This document shows positions 9,066-19,800 of a stretch of DNA of 64,000 nt, one piece after another; positions within the stretch are counted from its first letter, which is position 1; every line of letters starts with the position of its first letter. The notes under the pieces are model-generated. The model saw only the letters and a list, made by a program, of their open reading frames with translations. It did not search any database and had not been told where the DNA came from. Origin of the DNA: Tritrichomonas musculus (taxonomy: Eukaryota > Parabasalia > Tritrichomonadida > Tritrichomonadidae); assembly GCA_039105265.1 (NCBI GenBank), contig JAPFFF010000050.1:496001-560000 (forward strand), read 5' to 3'. A program made the translations under genes and the position numbers.

Positions 9066-10508
9066 ATGGAGTCATTTGTCGAATATGAAACCTCTTTGTC
9101 CTACTTAAAAAGATTGTTGGAACATGATAGTAGTGATAAATTTCAAATTATCTTTAATTTAACTAAAAATCAAACAGCCAATAATAATAATAACAATTTT
9201 TTTCAAGAAAAAGAAGATAAAATTATAATTAATACCACTGAAAACAAAGCCCGAGTTATTTCAAGAAAAATCAACGATGCTTATCAAGCTGACCCAACAA
9301 TTAATCAATATTCGTTCAATTTTCCAAACCAGATAAAATTGAATATATCAAAGAAAACCCAAGAATATATTGAAGAAATCATGCAAGTGCTGTTTAAATC
9401 GACGATTGATAAAGTTAAAATTAACAAATCAGAACAAGAAATTTATTCAATAATAATGACGATTCTTAACGGTTACAACGATAAAGAAGATAAAATGAAA
9501 TATGAAGTGAATAGCCAAGAAGAAGCGATTTCATTATTAGGCACAGAATTCCATTCACGATCAATTGAGTACTTATCTGGTCACATCAAAGAATTCATCC
9601 TAAGTTCAGAAATGAGAAACATTGAAGAAGGTATCATCAAAGAGATCATCGATGCTTACGTGTCACATCGTGAAGATGTAGAAAAGGAGAACGAAAGTGA
9701 AATTTATGACATCTTTGAGTCACTTGTGAGCGAAGGAGAAGCTGTAACAGTGATGCACTTCCTTCTTTCGCTTGGAATTGAAGAATACGACGAAAGCATG
9801 ATTAAATTCATTTACGATAACCTTGACGATGAAATAATTGAATGTGAAATTTCAGGCATCATTTTCACTCTGAGGTGTCACTTTTTGGAACTTCTCGAAA
9901 CGGTCAAAAACAAAAACAAAAACAGAAAGAAAAAGAAACATGATAGCGAAGAGAAAGAATGCGAATACAACGGAAACGAACTGTCAGGCATCATTGACTA
10001 CCTGCAGAAACAAAACGGCGCCGATCTTGAAGCAGGAAACATTCTGAAACTTTCAGGCGGAGGATATCCCTGTCCTTCATGTCCAATCACCAACCTGATC
10101 AAATATAATTCAAACAACATGAACAGTGAGTTCTATTATAATTATTATTGGAGCGGTACTCCGAGTTCGAGTGATGGGTGGATTGAATTTGACTTTGTGA
10201 ACAAAACAGTCAATTTGACATCATACACAATTCGAACAAATAGTTGTTACTATCCAAAATCGTGGCGAATTGTTGGCTCGAACGATCACGAACACTGGGA
10301 AGACGTTGATCACAGAGTTAACAATTCAGAACTGAATGGCGATTACAAGCAGCATCGATTTGAGAACACGAAAAGTGACAAATATTATCGTTACATTCGA
10401 TACATCCAAGAAGAACAATGGACTGATGATTCATCACACAATTATTGGATCTATTTAACACGAATTGAAATGTTTGGGACAATTTCATCGCCAAATTCAC
10501 AAGTATGA
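9066..10508 (+). CDS. BTB-like/BACK-like protein with C-terminal F5/8 type C (discoidin) domain
   Basis: 480 residues from the ATG at 9066. An in-frame ATG at 9006 is rejected because the paralogue at 34817 starts at the matching point (MEQNSMYET versus MESFVEYET). Residues 1-150 look like a diverged BTB domain (FQIIFNLT; ARVISRKINDAYQADPTINQY matches the trichomonad BTB pattern of ISPKI..DPT). Residues 150-290 are a helical BACK-like region. A basic linker (KKKKHDSEEKE) leads to a discoidin-like beta-barrel of about 165 residues ending in RIEMFGTI, with WIEFDF, SYTIRTN, PKSWRIVGSND and YRYIRY motifs. Many trichomonad proteins share this order. No signal peptide is present, so it is probably cytoplasmic, perhaps an adaptor. 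From about nt 9480 it is almost identical to the gene at 34817. Confidence 0.9.
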   Translation: MESFVEYETSLSYLKRLLEHDSSDKFQIIFNLTKNQTANNNNNNFFQEKEDKIIINTTENKARVISRKINDAYQADPTINQYSFNFPNQIKLNISKKTQEYIEEIMQVLFKSTIDKVKINKSEQEIYSIIMTILNGYNDKEDKMKYEVNSQEEAISLLGTEFHSRSIEYLSGHIKEFILSSEMRNIEEGIIKEIIDAYVSHREDVEKENESEIYDIFESLVSEGEAVTVMHFLLSLGIEEYDESMIKFIYDNLDDEIIECEISGIIFTLRCHFLELLETVKNKNKNRKKKKHDSEEKECEYNGNELSGIIDYLQKQNGADLEAGNILKLSGGGYPCPSCPITNLIKYNSNNMNSEFYYNYYWSGTPSSSDGWIEFDFVNKTVNLTSYTIRTNSCYYPKSWRIVGSNDHEHWEDVDHRVNNSELNGDYKQHRFENTKSDKYYRYIRYIQEEQWTDDSSHNYWIYLTRIEMFGTISSPNSQV

Positions 10509-10737
10509 ATAAAAATAAGAATTTTTTTTTTCTTATTAATATCTCAAAGGTGTAGTTCATTCTTAATATCAGGATATACTATATATATATATATATAAAG
10601 AAAAGTAAAAACATGAATATATTAAGATACTGAAAATGAACTCCACCTAAAATATTTTTTTTGTAATATCATTTTGCAGGGAAAAATATAAAAAATTAAA
10701 AAAATTTTATTAAAAAATTTATCAAAAGAAATTATTC

Positions 10738-11972
10738 TCAATCATTGAGAATCTGCTTTTTGTACTTTTTAACCAATTCAGTAACCTCTTGAATTTCTTG
10801 CTGCGACAACAATGCTAGATTGAACTTGTTTTTCTCCAAAATATTGCAGATAACATCGAATTTTGGTCTAATTTTTGGGTCTGTATTCCAGCATGCTTCA
10901 AACAGGTGCTTTGCAAGAACTGAGAATCTTGTCTTTGAAATTTCATTTTCAGGAAATTCACCTCCACTTAAAATGAAGTAAGCAATGATTCCGAATGAAT
11001 AAACGTCAATTTTTTCATCATATTTGCCATCATCATTTTTTTCTTGTACAGTAAATTTAAGTGAATCATCTTGATCATTTTTTTGGGCATCAAGATCGCA
11101 TATTTTGACAAGTCCACTTTCTGATATGAGAATGTTTGCTTCAAATTGTGATGCATAATTTTTTTGAAATGAAGATATCTTAATCCTTCGGCTATTTGGT
11201 AAATTAAATAGGTCATCTGAACCTTGGAAAGTTTCTAAATTGAGTGGACAATATTCAAGAAGAATTGACGATGGAAATGTTTCATTGCCAAAAAGAATTC
11301 CATGCGTTTTGAGAATGTTTGGATGATTTAATGATTTGTACTTTTCAATACTTTTTCATCCTTTATGATTTCAATGACTTCAATTTTTTCATTTGCATTG
11401 AATGCCGAAGAATCAAGAACTTGATTTCTATCAATTTCAGGAACTTCTTCTTTTTTATATTGATGAATTATAATTGGAGGTTTATTTACCGTTAATTCAA
11501 CTTTTTGTGCATTTTCAGATGGTAACTCAACTTTTGTTTGTCGATTTACGATTTTTTCTTCATCTGACTGTTTATTCTTAGAAATTTCAACTTTTTGTGT
11601 TTTTGGAGCTGATATTTCAAATTTTTGTGTTTTGGAAGATGTTAATTCAACTTTTGCCTGCTGAATTACAATTTTTTCTTCATCTGACTGTTTATTCTTA
11701 GAAATTTCAACTTTTTGGGTTTTGATTGGCTTAGTAACAGTCAATCCTATTCTTTGTGAAGTGGTGTTGGTGAAATTAATATTTTCTGACTTACTTTTTG
11801 ATATTTCTACATTTTGACGACCTTGATTAAAGGGATCTTCTTTATTATATGTAGGATTTGAAACAGTACTAGGATTGTTTGAAAGTAATGCATTTGTTGA
11901 ACCACTTTTTGCAGTAACTGGAACATTAATAACTAGAGTTTCAATATTAAAAAAAAATAATATAAATTGCAA
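10738..11972 (-). pseudogene. Broken TKL-type protein kinase gene with low-complexity N-terminal repeats
   Basis: The minus strand holds, in order: a stretch of about 214 codons with tandem repeats around KVEISKNKQSDEEKIV (11970-11345) and no in-frame ATG; a kinase N-lobe/hinge with SLNHPNILKTHGI and SILLEYCP (11340-11220); a catalytic-loop region reading IYQIAEGLRYLHF then HHNLK in place of HRDLK (11216-11120); and the C-lobe with VYSFGIIAYFILSGGE, CWNTDPKIRPKF and a coiled tail ending in TGA at 10738. The pieces lie in different frames with at least three shifts. Together they match the TKL-like kinases abundant in trichomonads. No intact catalytic frame and no start codon remain, so it is a host pseudogene. 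Confidence 0.85.
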
Positions 11973-12765
11973 TAAAAACTTATTTTTTTAAAATAATGGC
12001 TGTTTCAGTAGTGAAATAATTTTGGGATCAGCTGCTAAATCTATAGGCTTCCTTTATAAATAAAGATATGTTTTAAAATCATAAGAATTATTGGTTGTAA
12101 ACTTCATTTTATTTCTTAATTTAGAAATTTTCTATTCAATTCATTTTAGGTTGAATAAAACTCAATATTTGTTTGTTTATTATAAAAACACAAATATTTT
12201 CATTCATTTTAGGTTGAAACTCTTGATATTACCTTAACCAATAGGGCTTAGCCATATAACTCTTCTAAAGCTATTTTCATCTTCGGAAAATTGAAAGATA
12301 TGTTATTTTGACCAAAAAAATAATATATTTTTTAATAAAATTATCAAATTGACTACTTATTGTAATAATTTAAAAGACATAGTTTATAGAAAGTTGGATT
12401 GATTTCCTTTATATGATCTTTATATTGAATAAATAATTTACAATTTCCATTTTTTCTCAAAATGATAAATGAAAAATATTTCAAAGATTATTAGGATTAT
12501 TGAAAATGAGGAGAATCCTGAAGCAAATTTTAAGAATATTTTTGAGAAATTCATTATTTTGAATTAAAACAATTTCATTGAATTCAATTTTAAAAGTTTC
12601 ATTCAAAATTGCCATTATAAAGTATTTTTAATTTATTTATTAAAAAAATCTATATCATTTTATCCTTCTTCTTTCTCTTCTTCTTCAACGTCAAAATGAT
12701 GATAAAAACCTGGCCTTCGAAGATTTGATTTCTTCTTTTCTGTTTCATTTTTCATTTTAATGGAA
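11973..12765. other. AT-rich intergenic region with a short direct repeat
   Basis: Mostly AT-rich DNA. A direct repeat of ATTCATTTTAGGTTGAA occurs twice about 65 bp apart (near 12140 and 12205). On the minus strand 12750-12655 holds a short open stretch ending in an E/K-rich tail, which may be the remainder of the F5/8C-family fragment next to it. I see no RNA gene. Confidence 0.45.
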
Positions 12766-12915
12766 TCAATATCTCAGATAGTCAATGATGCCTGACAGTT
12801 CTTTTCTGTTGTATGGACATTCTTTCTCTCCTCCCTCAATTTTGTTATTGACTATTTCAAGAAGTTTCATTGTAAATATATCAAACTTTTTCACAAAGCT
12901 TTTTTCAAATTTCAT
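12766..12915 (-). pseudogene. Fragment of the BTB-F5/8C family
   Basis: A 49-codon minus-strand frame contains KLLEIVNNK followed by GEKECPYNRKELSGIIDYL. This matches the linker just before the discoidin domain of the two intact genes (LLETVKN, EEKECEYNGNELSGIIDYL). Only this junction segment survives. The frame then ends at TGA, with no BTB part upstream and no discoidin part downstream. It is a third, largely deleted member of the family in this window. Confidence 0.75.
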
Positions 12916-12986
12916 TTTATAAAAAGTTTCATAATAATATTGAAGAGGAAAAAAAGGGTTTTTAGTAATTAATTAATTATTAGAAA

Positions 12987-15900
12987 TTAAGATTGCTCAA
13001 CTTTGACACTGCTGCCAAGACCATATTTGGATGCATTCTTCGTCAGTGCTGAAGGAAGTTTGATCTTTGTGAGGCCGGTGCAAGATGCAAATGCTTCATT
13101 ACCAATCGATGCAACTGATGCAGGAATCACAAGCTTGCTCAATTTGCTGCATGATTTGAATGCACATGAACCAATAGAATTAAGTTCGCCTTGAATTGAA
13201 ACAGAATTCATTGAAGGACAGTAGTCGAATGCATGATCATCGATCGATAGAACTGACTTCGGAATGCTAACTTTCTGTAATTGTGAACATCCTCCAAATG
13301 TGCTATGCTGAATTTTTGCTATATATTTTGGAAGCTTTAAATCTTTCAGTTTTTCGCATTTGAAGAAAGCTCCTGAGCCAATGCTCATCACAGAATCGGG
13401 AATATTCATAACTTCCAATGAAGAACAATGCCCGAATGATCCATTGCCAATCGAAATCACTGAATTAGGAACATTCACTTTACATAGTTTTACACTACAT
13501 CGAAACATGTCATCTTCAATCGTTGCAATCGAATTTGGTAATTTGACTTCGACTAACTTTTCACATGCGCTGAAGGCACCACCGCCAATATATGTCACTG
13601 AGTCTGGAATATCGATTCGTTCAAGCGAATTGCATTGGCAAAAGGCTCCTCCTCCAATCGTTTTGACTGATGGTGGGATTATTATGCTTTTCAGTGATTT
13701 GCATTCTTTGAATGATTCGTATTCAATCAATGTAATTGAATTAGGAAGATTCACTTTTTCAAGTGTGGTTCTACCAAGGAACGATCGAGAACCAATCGAA
13801 ACAACTGAATCTGGAACTGTAATCTCTGTGATTTTTGGGAAATATTTCGATTCAAATTCTCGTGTATATGTCACTGACTTGTAGAATGTCAAATGTGTCA
13901 GTTTGTTTAGACCTCTGAAGGTCGATTCATTGAATATCGTTTCATATGGATCAATCACAATGTGACAAAGATTCTGACATTTCTTGAATGTGCCAATCAT
14001 GATGGTGCGAATCGTATTTGGAATTGTAACCTTCTCAAGAGATGAACATGAGTCGAATGCATTCTCATTTATCAGTGTCACTGAGTCTGGAATTATGATT
14101 TCTTTCAATCGTGGAAACAAGTCGGATTGAAATTGTTCAATCGTTTTGACCGTAGAAGAGAAAACAAATATTTTCAATGAATGACAATTCGTGAAACAGT
14201 TCTCACAGATCGTCGTTTGATATGGATCAATTGTTAGTTTTGATAGACTTGGACAATTGTCAAATGAATTTGGACATAATTTATGAACTGATGGAGGTAT
14301 CATTATTTCTGTGAGTTGTGAACATGATTGGAAACAGTTTGAATCAATTTGTAGGAGAGATTGAGGAATGTTTATTGTCGTCAATTGACTGCATGAGCCA
14401 AATGCTCCTCCTTCAATTTTCATGAGTGAGTTTGGGAAGTTTAATGTCGTTATCTTGTTGCATAAATTGAATGCACCACCTTTGATCTCTTTGATCGAAT
14501 CTGAAAATGTGATTTCTTCCAGTGAAGAACAATTCTCAAATGAACCATTATGAAGACCACCATTGATTATTTCAATAGTTGGTCCAAATCTAATTGATGA
14601 GATGTCAGGATTATTTTTGAATCTCGTGTCTGTTATTTGATTAGTATTCACATAAATACCAATCTTTAATGGATGATATTGTTTGCTCTTGATGTTTATA
14701 ACTGATTTATAAATCTTCTCAAAATGATTGATTTGGTCTTGTGATTGATTTTCATATAATACTTCAACTAATATATCATTAAATTTCTTAAGATGCTCAA
14801 TGAAATCTTGCGAATTAAGTGAATTATTTTTTTCCATGATTTCAAGAACTTCATAGTTTATTTGAATTGATGGAATTGGTTTATCATAATATTGTGATAA
14901 ACTTTCATTCATATCTTTGTTCTTAAGAAAGATAAAACTTGAGTTATTTGGATCTTTCGTTTTCTCTTGTTCTTCAAGTAAATATCTTAGAAGTTCTCGA
15001 ATTTCTTTAAAACTGCTTCCATCATTCTTCGAGACAATACCATCAATAACAAACCATTGTGATTCTCCTCGAAGTTTATTAAATGTATCAAAATTATCAT
15101 GATCATTGAAATATTTGTTTTCATCAATATCATACAAGATTCGCTTCAAATTAGATAATTTGTTTTGCATGATTAAATTTTCTTTGTTTATTTCTTCTTG
15201 ATGTTCAATGAACTTTTCTCCAATTTCTACTTGATTTTTCTTCACTTGCTCTGCATCTTCTTTTATTTTGTTAATTGTATCTGCCTCAAATTTAGTTCTC
15301 ATATCATTTATGTCTTCTTGAGCTTTTTCAATCAAACTCATTAAGAAACCGTATAAATCATCATGCATTTTCTTATGCTTATTATCTATTTCTTGATTTA
15401 ATTCATCTTTTTTTGTTTTCATTTCTTTGACATTCTGATCTTTCATTTGTTGCATTTGATTCAATATATCTTGCATTTTAGAATTCATTGATTTTATATC
15501 ATCTTGCATTTGTGTTTTGTTTTTTTCCATTTCTTTTTGCATGTCTTTATTTAAATTATCGATAATTCGTTTTTCTTTATCGATATGATCATTTATTTCT
15601 TTTCTAAAGTTTTCTATTTCAGCTTTTATTTGATCCATCAAATTATCTCTCATTTCCTTGACTTCAGCAACATTTTTTAGGATTTCATCTTTCATATTTT
15701 TAACTTCATTTAATTTTTCATCTGCAGTTTGCCTTGTGCTTTCAAGATTTGATCGAATTATCTGCTCATTTTCCAAAATTTTTTTATCAATCTGGTGAAG
15801 TGATCTCATTGTATTTTCTTTAATATAATGAAAATCAAATGCTTGAGGAGGTAACTCCATTATTTTTGTCAAATACTTTATTTTTTCATTAGGAAAATCT

Positions 15901-16553
15901 ACATTTGAAAATAAAACTGATGCTGATGGCCCTTTTTCTTCAAGGCATTTGAATAAGAAATCAAAAACATCATCATTATTATAATCTACTGTGGCATTTT
16001 GAATAATTCTTTCTAGGTTTGCAATCGGCAATTGGGACAAATAAGGATCTTTTACAAATTCCATAAAATTATTTTGAATTACTTTTTCATATTTGGCTAT
16101 TGTCGGACTTGTAGCATTATTACTTTCATTTGACTTAAATGAAAGAAGTTGAATTATTAATTTGGTTGGGTATTGATCTATTTCTTTATCACGTTGACCA
16201 ATAACTCTTTCACGTTGATCGATATATTTATATGTACGTTCAAGTAATTTAGGCACATTATATTTCTTCGCCAAAAAGTTAAAAGTAACAACATTTTCGT
16301 CTGTGAAAAAATTTTCTGGTAATTTTTGATTTTGGCAATAATTAATGAACATCAGAACATCTTTTTCTGATATAGGTAAGCTTTCTTCAGAATTATTAAT
16401 AAAATCTATTTCCTGTTGAATTCTAGAGATACCTTTAAAAAAATTTGAAAATAATGAAAATAATTGGATATTTATTGGATATTTTTTGCCTTTAAATAGA
16501 AAACAATGTGTAGTTGGCAAATCAGATGATTCTTCTGGGTTTTGAACACTCAT
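12987..16553 (-). CDS. BTB-like / coiled-coil / BspA-type LRR protein, copy A
   Basis: 1188 residues. Residues 12-115 form a trichomonad BTB-like domain (HCFLFKGKKYPINIQLFSLFSNFF, then LPISEKDVLMFINYCQN and VVTFNFLAKKYNVPKLLERT). A helical BACK-like region follows, then a long coiled coil (about 245-450, with QMQQMK and QMQDDIKSM heptads). The C-terminal 560 residues are BspA-like LRR_5 repeats of about 23 residues, with SVTSIGGGAFSxC.xLxxIxIP spacing. There is no signal peptide, so this is a cytoplasmic protein, unlike the surface BspA proteins. The BTB domain suggests dimerisation or a cullin adaptor role with the LRRs as binding surface, which is inference. It is divergently paired with copy B, 333 bp apart, and ends in TAA. 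Confidence 0.93.
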   Translation of the reverse strand: MSVQNPEESSDLPTTHCFLFKGKKYPINIQLFSLFSNFFKGISRIQQEIDFINNSEESLPISEKDVLMFINYCQNQKLPENFFTDENVVTFNFLAKKYNVPKLLERTYKYIDQRERVIGQRDKEIDQYPTKLIIQLLSFKSNESNNATSPTIAKYEKVIQNNFMEFVKDPYLSQLPIANLERIIQNATVDYNNDDVFDFLFKCLEEKGPSASVLFSNVDFPNEKIKYLTKIMELPPQAFDFHYIKENTMRSLHQIDKKILENEQIIRSNLESTRQTADEKLNEVKNMKDEILKNVAEVKEMRDNLMDQIKAEIENFRKEINDHIDKEKRIIDNLNKDMQKEMEKNKTQMQDDIKSMNSKMQDILNQMQQMKDQNVKEMKTKKDELNQEIDNKHKKMHDDLYGFLMSLIEKAQEDINDMRTKFEADTINKIKEDAEQVKKNQVEIGEKFIEHQEEINKENLIMQNKLSNLKRILYDIDENKYFNDHDNFDTFNKLRGESQWFVIDGIVSKNDGSSFKEIRELLRYLLEEQEKTKDPNNSSFIFLKNKDMNESLSQYYDKPIPSIQINYEVLEIMEKNNSLNSQDFIEHLKKFNDILVEVLYENQSQDQINHFEKIYKSVINIKSKQYHPLKIGIYVNTNQITDTRFKNNPDISSIRFGPTIEIINGGLHNGSFENCSSLEEITFSDSIKEIKGGAFNLCNKITTLNFPNSLMKIEGGAFGSCSQLTTINIPQSLLQIDSNCFQSCSQLTEIMIPPSVHKLCPNSFDNCPSLSKLTIDPYQTTICENCFTNCHSLKIFVFSSTVKTIEQFQSDLFPRLKEIIIPDSVTLINENAFDSCSSLEKVTIPNTIRTIMIGTFKKCQNLCHIVIDPYETIFNESTFRGLNKLTHLTFYKSVTYTREFESKYFPKITEITVPDSVVSIGSRSFLGRTTLEKVNLPNSITLIEYESFKECKSLKSIIIPPSVKTIGGGAFCQCNSLERIDIPDSVTYIGGGAFSACEKLVEVKLPNSIATIEDDMFRCSVKLCKVNVPNSVISIGNGSFGHCSSLEVMNIPDSVMSIGSGAFFKCEKLKDLKLPKYIAKIQHSTFGGCSQLQKVSIPKSVLSIDDHAFDYCPSMNSVSIQGELNSIGSCAFKSCSKLSKLVIPASVASIGNEAFASCTGLTKIKLPSALTKNASKYGLGSSVKVEQS

Positions 16554-16886
16554 TTTTTATATAAATTATAAAATTTTAGAAACTTTTTCCATTCATTCAA
16601 AATTTTGAAATTAAAAGTGTCATTTTTCCATATATTTACATTTGTTTTTTAACGTTAGAATATATTACTAACTATTATTTATTAAAAAAGACAAACACAA
16701 TATTTATCTCTGAAATTCAAAACAAACAAACTTTTTGTGAATATTATCAAAAAATAATTTTGGTTTTATGAAATCATTGGAAAATTTTACTTTTGATAAT
16801 ATAATTGATTGGATAAAAGACACTTTTAATTTCAAAATTTTGAATGAATGGAAAAAGTTTCTAAATTTTTATACTTTATATAAAAA

Positions 16887-19800
16887 ATGAGTGTTCAAAA
16901 CCAAGAAGAATCATCTGATTTACCAATTACGCATTATTTTCTATTTAAAGGTAAAGATTATCCAATCAATATCCAATTGTTTTCATTATTTTCAAATTAT
17001 TTTGAGAACCGACCTGAAATACTAAATCAAAAGAACATAAAATTTAATGATGATTTTGATGAAAACTTACCTATATCGATAGAAGATGTACAAATATTCA
17101 TTAATTATTGTCAAAATCAAAAATTGCCTGACAATTTTTTCACAAATGAAAATGTTGTTACTTTTCAATTTTTAGCCAAGAAATTCAATGTTCCTAAATT
17201 ACTTGAACGTACACAAAATTATATCAGTCAACATGAAAAAGAATTATATATTCATTTTCTTTCTCTCATATCAGATGAAACACAATTGACTACAGGTGAA
17301 GAAGAATATGAAAAAATAATTCGAGATAATTTTATGAAATATGTGAAAGATCCAAATTTGAAAAAACTTCCGATTTCAATTCTAGACCGAATTATTAAAA
17401 ATTCGTCAATAGATTATAACGATGATGAAGTTTTTGATTTCTTATTCAATTGTCTTAAAGAAAAGGGACCTTTAGCATCAGTTTTATTTTCAAAAATAGA
17501 TTTTGAAAATGAAAAAATAAAATATTTGACAAAAATAATGGGATTAGAGCCCAAAGAATTCAATTTTCAGTATGTCAAAGAGAGTTCAATAAAAACGATC
17601 TTTGAAAAATTAGAAGAATTTTCAATCAAAGAAAAAAATATGAATTCAATGCTAGAAAGCACAAAACAAATGAAAGAAGATATTCAAGACAATTTTGATG
17701 AAGTCAAACAAAAGAATGATGAATTGAAGAATCAAATAGAAACCAATATAAATGAATTTAGAAAAGAAATAAATGATAATATAAATAACGAAAAGCAATT
17801 TATAGATAATTTAAATAAAGATATGCAGAAAGAAATGGAAAAAAGTAAAACTGAAATGCAAGATGATATAAAATCAATGAAAACTCAAATGCAAGATGAT
17901 ATCAACTTAATGAAATCTCAAATGCAAGACTTAATGAATCAAATGCAGCAAATGAAAGATCAGAATGTCAAAGAAATGGAAACAAAAAAAGATGAATTAA
18001 ATCAAGAAATAGATAATAAGCATAAGGGAATGCATGATGATTTATATGGACTCTTAATGAGTTTGATTGAAAAAGCTCAAGAAGACATAAATAATATGAG
18101 AACTAAATTTGAAGCAGATACAATTAACAAAATAAAAGAAGATGCAGAGCAAGTGAAGAAAAATCAAGTAGAAATTGGAGAGAAGTTCATTGAACATCAA
18201 GAAGAAATAAACAAAGAAAATTTAATCATGCAAAACAAATTATCTAATTTGAAGCGAATCTTGTATGATATTGATGAAAACAAATATTTCAATGATCATG
18301 ATAATTTTGATACATTTAATAAACTTCGAGGAGAATCGCAATGGTTTGTTATTGATGGTATTGTCTCGAAGAATGATGGAAGCAGTTTTAAAGAAATTCG
18401 AGAACTTCTAAGATATTTACTTGAAGAACAAGAGAAAACGAAAGATCCAAACAACTCAAGTTTTATCTTTCTTAAGAACAAAGATATGAATGAAAGTTTA
18501 TCACAATATTATGATAAACCAATTCCATCAATTCAAATAAACTATGAAGTTCTTGAAATCATGGAAAAAAATAATTCACTCAATTCGCAAGATTTCATTG
18601 AACATCTTAAGAAATTTAATGATATATTAGTTGAAGTATTATATGAAAATCAATCACAAGACCAAATCAATCATTTTGAGAAGATTTATAAATCAGTTGA
18701 AGACATTAAGAACAAACAATATCAACCATTAAAGATTGGTATTTATGTGAATACTAATCAAATAACAGACACGAGATTCAAAAATAATCCTACCATCTCA
18801 TCAATTAGATTTGGACCAACTATTGAAATAATCAATGGTGGTCTTCATAATGGTTCATTTGAGAATTGTTCTTCACTGGAAGAAATCACATTTTCAGATT
18901 CGATCAAGGAAATCAAAGGTGGTGCATTCAATTTATGCAACAAGATAACGACATTAAACTTCCCAAATTCACTCATGAAAATTGAAGGAGGAGCATTTGG
19001 CTCATGCAGTCAATTGACGACAATAAACATTCCTCAATCTCTCCTACAAATTGATTCAAACTGTTTCCAATCATGTTCACAACTCACAGAAATAATGATA
19101 CCTCCATCAGTTCATAAATTATGTCCAAATTCATTTGACAATTGTCCAAGTCTATCAAAACTAACAATTGATCCATATCAAACGACGATCTGTGAGAATT
19201 GTTTCACGAATTGTCATTCATTGAAAATATTTGTTTTCTCTTCTACGGTCAAAACGATTGAACAATTTCAATCTGACTTGTTTCCACGATTGAAAGAAAT
19301 CATAATTCCAGACTCAGTGACATTGATAAATGAGAATGCATTCGACTCATGTTCATCTCTTGAGAAGGTTACAATTCCAAATACGATTCGCACCATCATG
19401 ATTGGTACATTCAAGAAATGTCAGAATCTTTGTCACATTGTGATTGATCCATATGAAACGATATTCAATGAATCGACCTTCAGAGGTCTAAACAAACTGA
19501 CACATTTGACATTCTACAAGTCAGTGACATATACACGAGAATTTGAATCGAAATATTTCCCAAAAATCACAGAGATTACAGTTCCAGATTCAGTTGTTTC
19601 TATTGGTTCTCGATCGTTCCTTGGTAGAACCACACTTGAAAAAGTGAATCTTCCTAATTCAATTGCATCGATTGAATACGAATCATTCAAAGAATGCAAA
19701 TCACTGAAAAGCATAATAATCCCACCATCAGTCAAAACGATTGGAGGAGGAGCCTTTTGCCAATGCAATTCGCTTGAACGAATCGATATTCCAGACTCAG

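Noticed and set aside
13003-13884. Plus-strand frames inside copy A of the BspA gene, and their mirror images at 19514-20395
   Set aside because: They are antisense shadows of the LRR repeats and appear identically in both palindrome arms for that reason.
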